Of a stretch of 64,000 nucleotides of DNA, positions 59,342 to 64,000 are shown one piece after another (the first letter of the stretch is position 1; each line of letters opens with the position of its first letter). The stretch spans positions 1 through 64,000 of the forward strand of contig CAVQKF010000004.1 in the NCBI GenBank assembly GCA_963712955.1, in the 5' to 3' direction. Source of the DNA: DATFVJ01 sp963712955 (lineage in GTDB: Bacteria > Actinomycetota > Actinomycetes > Streptosporangiales > Streptosporangiaceae). Both the position numbers and the translations under genes were made by a program. The notes below the pieces were generated by a model. That model saw only the letters and a list, made by a program, of their open reading frames with translations, was not told the DNA's origin and ran no database searches.

Positions 59342-59527
59342 TCGGGCGCCGGTGGTCCTACCGGGACAGGCAGTCGGACGCGGGCACAGGCCAGTTCGGG
59401 CCACCAGCACACCTTCAGCGTCGGGCCCCCAGCACGACCGGCATCGGACCGGCAGTTGGGGCCTCATATTGTGCTCGCCAGCCTCACCAGCAACGTCGTC
59501 CGGGTCACTGCCGCCGCGCATAACGAA

Positions 59528-59595
59528 CTTCCCCCCCGAAACTGCCGTTCCTGCGCCCGAAATGTCCGGTTGAAACGACGGTTTCGGGGGGGAAG
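59528..59595 (+). repeat. dispersed element, copy 3 (core only)
   Basis: 68 bases, the same length as copies 1 and 2. Arms CTTCCCCCCCGAAAC match perfectly for 15 bases and imperfectly inside. The centre keeps GTTCC-GCG-CC-AATGTCCG in the copy 1 orientation. Flanks do not match those of the other copies. Confidence 0.8.
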
Positions 59596-60000
59596 TGGGC
59601 GTCGTGATCCTTGCCAGCCCTGCGGCCAGCGGCCGGCACCAGCCCGGCGGCCAGCACCCAGCCCGGCCGCCGGCGGCCTCCGCCACCCTGGCCACCGGGT
59701 GGCATCGTCACGCCGGCAGCGGGTCCCCGTTACCACCCCCAGCCACCGGGCCGCGGGGTGGACGTTGAAGACGGCCAGATTCCCGGGACAAATGAATCTC
59801 GAAGAACACGATCGTGGTGGGGATCCTCATGCCTGGTGAGGAGGTCCCGGCCATCGACCGGGTGTGGAACGACGAGGAGTCGGTGCGCCGCAGCACCCCG
59901 GGCGGTTCGCGGACCCGGGGTGCTGCGGGCCTGTTATGTGGCGGGGCCGTGCGGGTTTGAGCACCCGGATCACTGTCAGCTCCCGGCCCGGTGCAACCGG

Positions 60001-60122
60001 GCGCAGGCCCGGGCGAGACCTCTGCGCAGCCGTCAGGGCTGTGCCAGCCCGGGGGGACCCCCCGGAACCCCCCCGCCAGGCGCAGGCCCGAGCCGGGACC
60101 ACCTCTGCGCAGCCGTCAGGGC
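60001..60122. repeat. pair of ~40-bp direct repeats with a GC-rich hairpin between
   Basis: GCGCAGGCCCG-GC and ACCTCTGCGCAGCCGTCAGG occur at 60,001-60,039 and 60,081-60,122. Between them lies CCGGGGGG-A-CCCCCCGG (about 60,050-60,065), a strong hairpin that might terminate the GNAT transcript. Confidence 0.8.
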
Positions 60123-60134
60123 AAATGTGCCGAA

Positions 60135-60983
60135 TCAGCTTGCGAAGGAGAGGACCAGATGGTCCTGTATTGGGCGGTACCCGAGCCGCTGGTAGAGGGC
60201 ATTGCTTGTGGGGTTGGCAAGGTCGGTGAAGAGCAGCACCTCGACGGCGCCTTCACGCAGCGCGCGGCGGCTCACCGCGGCCGTCACCCCCGCGCCGTAG
60301 CCGTGACGGCGCCATTGCGGCGCAGTGTAGACCGGGCCCACCCGCGTCATGCCCGCCACCTGGCGGTTCAGCCCGGCAAGGGAGACCGGCTGCCCATCGG
60401 TCTCCCAGAGGGTCAGGCCGCCATGGCTGAGCCTGTCGTCGACCAAGGCCCCGCGGTTCCTGTCGCCAGTGCCCGCCTCCCGGGCGAACGCCGTGGACCA
60501 CGTCACAAGCAGATCGCGGTCCGCGGCCCGCGCCGTGCGCGGGTGGCCGCGAGGTGCGGGTGCCGGCGGCACGAGTTCGCCGAGCCGGAAAAGGCGCTGG
60601 CGCATCAACGTCTCGGCGGTCGCCCCCGTGTGCTTCCGCCACGCGGCGGCGAAACCCTCTGCGGCGGCCGGTTCGCCATTGACCCCGGTCAACGGCGTGT
60701 CCGCGCGGGCAAGGACCTCGGCGAGCTGCTCCAGGGACTCCGGTGGCACCGGGCTCAGCAGGACCGGGTACGGCGGGGTGACAAGGAACGTGCCGTGGAC
60801 GGTGCCGTCATCGTGCCGCCACCAGCCGAACAGCGGCGCGCCGTCACCGAGGGTTTCACCGCCGCGGGCCCGCAGGACCTCGGCGACGGTGAGCAGCACG
60901 GTGTTCTGCGCGGGCCGCGATCTCAGGAAGCCGCCCGCGGCCGCGAGGTAGTCGGCAAGATCGTCCGTCGTGAACCAGGCCAT
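60135..60983 (-). CDS. GNAT-family N-acetyltransferase
   Basis: 282 residues from ATG 60,983. A first domain of about 140 residues (LADYLAAAGGFLRSRPAQNT, VLLTVAEVLRARG, GWWRHDDGTVHGTFLVTPPY) is the arrangement of two-domain actinobacterial GNATs. The second domain has AGMTRVGPVYTAPQWRRHGY and GAGVTAAVSRRALREGAVEV (acetyl-CoA loop RRHGYGAG), LLFTDLANPTSNALYQRLGY. The substrate is unknown. Monocistronic; the 3' end is followed by the hairpin/direct-repeat region. Confidence 0.9.
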   Translation of the reverse strand: MAWFTTDDLADYLAAAGGFLRSRPAQNTVLLTVAEVLRARGGETLGDGAPLFGWWRHDDGTVHGTFLVTPPYPVLLSPVPPESLEQLAEVLARADTPLTGVNGEPAAAEGFAAAWRKHTGATAETLMRQRLFRLGELVPPAPAPRGHPRTARAADRDLLVTWSTAFAREAGTGDRNRGALVDDRLSHGGLTLWETDGQPVSLAGLNRQVAGMTRVGPVYTAPQWRRHGYGAGVTAAVSRRALREGAVEVLLFTDLANPTSNALYQRLGYRPIQDHLVLSFAS

Positions 60984-61508
60984 GCCCTCATCGTCCGGCG
61001 CTGCGCCCACGCGCCGCATCCCGTTTTTTGCTTCTCCTGCCTTCCCGCGGCACTCCTGCGGACCTGCGGCGCTCCTACGACCTGGCGACACGTGACGCCG
61101 CCAGGTGCCGGGCGAGGGCAAAGGCCACCGCCTCGCCGCTATCGGCCGTCGCGGCCCATGCGGTCACTCATCTTCTCCAGGGATGCCAGGATGCGCCGGA
61201 GGGCCGGTGCGGCTGGCGCCAGCGCTCAGCGGCGCGCCGCGAATGGCGGGGCGGATGGGCCCGCGCCACGTCGTCGGCTCCACCGTGACCCCCACGCCTA
61301 TCCCGAACGGCTGCGCAGCGAGCCACGCCAGCGTGACCCCCACGCCTATCCCGAACGGCTGCGCAGCGAGCCACGCCAGCGTGCATCGCAGTCCCCGTCC
61401 CAGTGGTCGCGGCCGGCCTCCAACTGGGCTGTTCGGTGAATCGCCAGAATGCCTGGTACGGACCATGATCGTGGTGGATTTCATTTCATACGACACAAAA
61501 TCCGGCGG
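60984..61508. other. intergenic region between GNAT gene and efeB
   Basis: No gene recognised. It contains the 48-bp tandem duplication and the downstream region of efeB (stop at 61,509). Confidence 0.45.
61285..61380. repeat. perfect 48-bp tandem duplication
   Basis: Copies 61,285-61,332 and 61,333-61,380 are identical (start GTGACCCCCACGCCTATCCC, end GCGAGCCACGCCAGC). It is noncoding as far as seen; 48 bases keep any frame open (16 codons). Confidence 0.95.
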
Positions 61509-62882
61509 TCAGGCCAGGAGCGCTCGGCCGTAGTAGTCGCCGCTGTCGAGCACTCCGGGCAGGGCGAAGAAATAGCCGCCGCCGAACGGACTGATGTAGT
61601 CGACGAGCGGCTCGTCGATGAGCCGCTTCTGCACGGCCTCGAATTGGCGTGTGAGGTCCTGCTGGTAGCAGGTGAAGATGAGCCCCATGTCGAGATTTCC
61701 CACGGCATCGATTCCGCGATCGTAGTTGTAGGCGCGGCGCAGGATGCGGCTCGACGCCGTCTGTGGGGTCCGTGGGTTGGCCAGCCGGATATGGCTGTCG
61801 AGCGGGATTACGGCGCCGCTGGGATCACTGGCGTAGTTGGGAGTGTCGAACTCGTTGTTGCCGTCGAGCGGGGCACCGTTGTCGCGGCGGCGGCCGAACA
61901 TCGTTTCCTGTTCGGAGACCGAGACGCGGTCCCAGAACTCCACCATCATGCGGATCAGCCGGATGACCTGGTAGCTGCCACCTGCGGTCCAGGCTGGCTC
62001 GCCTTCGGCGCCCGGCCGCGCCCACACAAGCTGGTTCATCTGGGCGGTGTCGTGGGTGCCTGGGTTGGCGATGCCGTCCTTGAACCCCATCAGGTTGCGC
62101 GGCGTGCCTGCTGGGCGCGGCGGGCTGGAAAAGCCATCGATGCGCCAGCGCACCTGCATTGCCCCTCGTGTATGCCGGGCGATGTCGCGCAGCGCATGCA
62201 GCACCGTGTCTGTGCTGCCGGCACTGAGCTGCAGGCTCAGGTCGCCGTGGCATTGGGCGGGATCGAGGTCGTCGTTGGGGAACGTCCCCATGGCCGTGAG
62301 CCTGGCGGGCCGCCGGCTCGCCAGGCCGTAGCGGTCATCGAACACTGAGGCGCCGATCCCGACGGTGACAGTCAGGCCGTCCGGTACGACCGCTGGTCCG
62401 AGGACGCCGGAATCGGACGGCGGCGCGGCGATGCCCACGGGCGGGGGCGTGCCACCGGTGGTGAGAAAACGCGCGCGTTCGGTAACTGTGCGCAGCAGAT
62501 CCGTTAGGTCACCGCGGCTGGCAGCGGTCAGGTCGAAGGACACAACGACGGTCTGCGCCTGCGGCGGGGGCAGGATGCCCGCCTGACGCGCGCCGTGGAA
62601 GGGCACCGCAGGAAGCCGCCCGTCGGTGGTGACCGCGCCCTGTCCGGCCGGTCGGCCCGGTCGGGAAGGGCGTGCCGCCCGGACCGCAAGACCCGCCACG
62701 CCGACGGCCGCCGGCGTGGCGACCGCGCCGGCGGCACCGGCGCCAAGCACGCCTCGCAAGAACGATCGCCGACCCGGTCCCGGCGGCTCAGGCGGCGGCC
62801 CGGCTGGCGGCCCGGGCGGCGTGCCCGAAGGCCGGGCCGCCCGCTCGGGGGCGCCGCCAGCTGGCTCAGCGTGTTGGCTCAT
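61509..62882 (-). CDS. efeB: deferrochelatase/peroxidase EfeB (DyP-type, Tat-exported)
   Basis: 457 residues from ATG 62,882, overlapping the efeO stop (ATGA). Twin-arginine signal RRSFLRG at residues 38-44 followed by a hydrophobic stretch; export folded with haem. DyP domain: QAGILPPPQAQTVVVSFDLT, the distal-haem motif GFKDGIANPG with catalytic Asp, MVEFWDRVSVSEQETMFGRR, and proximal His region LDSHIRLANPRTPQTASSRI with LRRAYNYDRGIDAVGNLDMG, LIFTCYQQDLTRQFEAVQKR. Family: oxidises ferrous iron or removes iron from haem for EfeU uptake. Last gene of efeUOB or efeOB. Confidence 0.96.
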   Translation of the reverse strand: MSQHAEPAGGAPERAARPSGTPPGPPAGPPPEPPGPGRRSFLRGVLGAGAAGAVATPAAVGVAGLAVRAARPSRPGRPAGQGAVTTDGRLPAVPFHGARQAGILPPPQAQTVVVSFDLTAASRGDLTDLLRTVTERARFLTTGGTPPPVGIAAPPSDSGVLGPAVVPDGLTVTVGIGASVFDDRYGLASRRPARLTAMGTFPNDDLDPAQCHGDLSLQLSAGSTDTVLHALRDIARHTRGAMQVRWRIDGFSSPPRPAGTPRNLMGFKDGIANPGTHDTAQMNQLVWARPGAEGEPAWTAGGSYQVIRLIRMMVEFWDRVSVSEQETMFGRRRDNGAPLDGNNEFDTPNYASDPSGAVIPLDSHIRLANPRTPQTASSRILRRAYNYDRGIDAVGNLDMGLIFTCYQQDLTRQFEAVQKRLIDEPLVDYISPFGGGYFFALPGVLDSGDYYGRALLA

Positions 62883-64000
62883 GGCGGGGGCCTCACTTCG
62901 AACATGGCTGCGATCGGGGCGAGCATCTCCACCGTCTGCCCGGCAGCGGCATCGATGTCTTCCCGCTGCCTGGCCGTGAGTTTGCTGACCGGCGTCCAGC
63001 TCTGGCCCTCCTTCGCGGCGTCGACGAGGCTCTGAAGCCGGCCCAGCCAGGTGTAGACGGCGGGCATGTTCTGGTAATTGGTGACCAGCAGCGGGTGCAG
63101 GATCGTCAGCAACTCGCGCGTGCCGTCGATGTTGGCCGCCGTCGTGGCGAGCGTGGTACCGCTGCCGAAGTCGTCATGCCCGCTGATCTGGAACCGCAGG
63201 GCGTGCTCAAGGATCTCATGGGTACGCAGGGCAATATCGCCCAGGGCAAACGCCGGGGTCAGTTCCATGCCGGGGAAGGCCGTTCTCAGCGCAAGCACGT
63301 CATGGTCGAGCCGGTCGGCGGGCCCAGTCAGTTCGGCGGCGGGCTGGCCGTGCCACAGCCCATACTCCAGCCGGTAGAACCCGGTGAAGGCGGGATCGTT
63401 GACACCGCCAGGCAATCCGTCAGGCAGGCCGTCGATCTCGTCGTCGTAGCCGCCGAACATCCCGTAGGCGCTGCCCAGCCGTTCGAACGTGAGGTGAGCG
63501 GACAGCCACGCGGCCCTGGCCCCGGCCAGATCCCCGGCTTTGATCTTCGCGGCGAGCATGGCGGCCTGCCCCGCCAAAGTGGTCAAGCCGCTGGTGACGT
63601 AGGCACGGGACTGGCTGATCGCCGTGAGCATGTCACTGACGTCGGCCGGGAGGATCGCGACGCCACCGCGGACGTGCCCGGCGACCCGGATGGTGTGCCC
63701 GATGCGCTCACCGTAGTTCTGGCCTGAGCACTCGAAGGCGTACACACCCGACCCCACGTCGACCCGCATCGGCCGGGTCGTGGCCGGGCCTATCCCTTCC
63801 ACCCGCGCATAGACCCCGCCGGTGTCGGCGTCGGTGAGCGCGACCTCCAGTGGGGTGCTGGAGGTGTTGCGGACCTGGAAGGTCTGCAGCCCGGCAGCGG
63901 GATGCTGCCAGCCCGTGCCGCACACCTGTGCCGAGACGGTGATCACGTTCCCTGCCGGAACTATGGCCTTTGGCGTGGCGGAGCTTCCCGTGCATCCCGA
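62879..64000 (-). CDS. efeO: EfeO iron-uptake periplasmic protein (5' end beyond the window)
   Basis: At least 373 residues; the frame is open to the window edge, where it reads SGCTGSSATPKAIVPAGNVI, suggesting a lipobox Cys just inside. An N-terminal cupredoxin-like domain (ITVSAQVCGTGWQHPAAGLQ, ECSGQNYGERIGHTIRVAG) is followed by the M75/imelysin-type domain: RAYVTSGLTTLAGQAAMLAA, WLSAHLTFERLGSAYGMFGG (H-x-x-F-E motif), GFYRLEYGLWHGQPAAELTG, LRTHEILEHALRFQISGHDD. Binds iron outside the membrane for the EfeU permease. The stop overlaps efeB by four bases. An efeU gene is expected to the right but is not visible. Confidence 0.92.
   Translation of the reverse strand, partial: SGCTGSSATPKAIVPAGNVITVSAQVCGTGWQHPAAGLQTFQVRNTSSTPLEVALTDADTGGVYARVEGIGPATTRPMRVDVGSGVYAFECSGQNYGERIGHTIRVAGHVRGGVAILPADVSDMLTAISQSRAYVTSGLTTLAGQAAMLAAKIKAGDLAGARAAWLSAHLTFERLGSAYGMFGGYDDEIDGLPDGLPGGVNDPAFTGFYRLEYGLWHGQPAAELTGPADRLDHDVLALRTAFPGMELTPAFALGDIALRTHEILEHALRFQISGHDDFGSGTTLATTAANIDGTRELLTILHPLLVTNYQNMPAVYTWLGRLQSLVDAAKEGQSWTPVSKLTARQREDIDAAAGQTVEMLAPIAAMFEVRPPP

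Larger units (their letters stand above)
59342..60134. other. intergenic region with dispersed-element core and direct repeats
   Basis: Convergent ends of the dnaN paralogue and a GNAT gene. It contains dispersed-element copy 3 and a direct repeat pair (listed). A + strand stretch at 59,905-60,010 reads VAGPCGFEHPDHCQLPARCN with several Cys but lacks a clear start or family. Confidence 0.5.

Noticed and set aside
1..64000. tRNA or rRNA genes
   Set aside because: Reading both strands I found no cloverleaf-like segment with a GGTTCGAATCC arm in a plausible context; a tRNA search would be needed to exclude them fully.

Overview
The window is high-GC actinobacterial DNA. The gene content fits this: a WhiB regulator, an F420-dependent nitroreductase and a PPOX/F420-type oxidoreductase, a WS/DGAT acyltransferase, DUF4232, DUF3040 and DUF2277 proteins, many GTG starts and GGAGG ribosome sites. 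A class I fructose-1,6-bisphosphatase next to phosphoribulokinase suggests a lineage with Calvin-cycle capacity, although no RuBisCO gene lies here. I cannot name the genus.

Positions 1-9,300 are an accessory, decaying region. They hold a dsRNA-binding/SNF2 helicase whose 5' part is broken in several frames, a translationally coupled unknown protein, a VapBC pair with a frame-shifted antitoxin, a chimeric SWIM-like/DUF433-like remnant, a pRiA4b ORF-3 protein, a gene split by one in-frame TAG, intact msrA, and a degraded TnsA-like fragment with a winged-helix piece. Positions 9,400-16,250 hold mostly secreted and membrane proteins: DUF4232, a protein with a threefold WTGF/LWDWL repeat, and a neprosin-family glutamic endopeptidase beside a lipoprotein that is a free-standing copy of its N-terminal domain. 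A nitroreductase/TetR pair shares a palindromic operator.

Positions 17,200-25,200 carry a Bax-inhibitor-1 protein, a WS/DGAT enzyme, a methyltransferase, NTF2-like and SDR genes, a patchwork of gene fragments and a frame-shifted ECF sigma factor. Positions 25,300-38,400 are core metabolism plus a large TPR protein: acetate-type uptake and acyl-CoA synthetase, then the overlapping operon glgX-treY-treZ (glycogen to trehalose). Next come whiB, two small genes and a complete IS630-type element (1,632 bp, 31-bp inverted repeats, TA target) that carries a divergent passenger gene.

Positions 42,300-45,500 carry fbp-prk, a small coupled ORF and an MreB-like gene. Positions 45,500-56,300 are mixed: a kdpA remnant, GNAT, methyltransferase, CoA-transferase, FMN reductase/MarR, deformylase, aldo-keto reductase and a NERD protein whose start codon abuts the right end of a tnpB remnant. 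Positions 56,300-64,000 hold a P1/S58 peptidase and a sliding-clamp (DnaN) paralogue, each with a repeat-encoded insertion, a GNAT enzyme, and the efeO-efeB iron-uptake pair running off the right edge.

Two patterns cross the window. One is a dispersed element with a 68-bp palindromic core (three copies; two share about 180 bp). The other is many short tandem repeats, inside and outside genes. No tRNA, rRNA or CRISPR array was seen.
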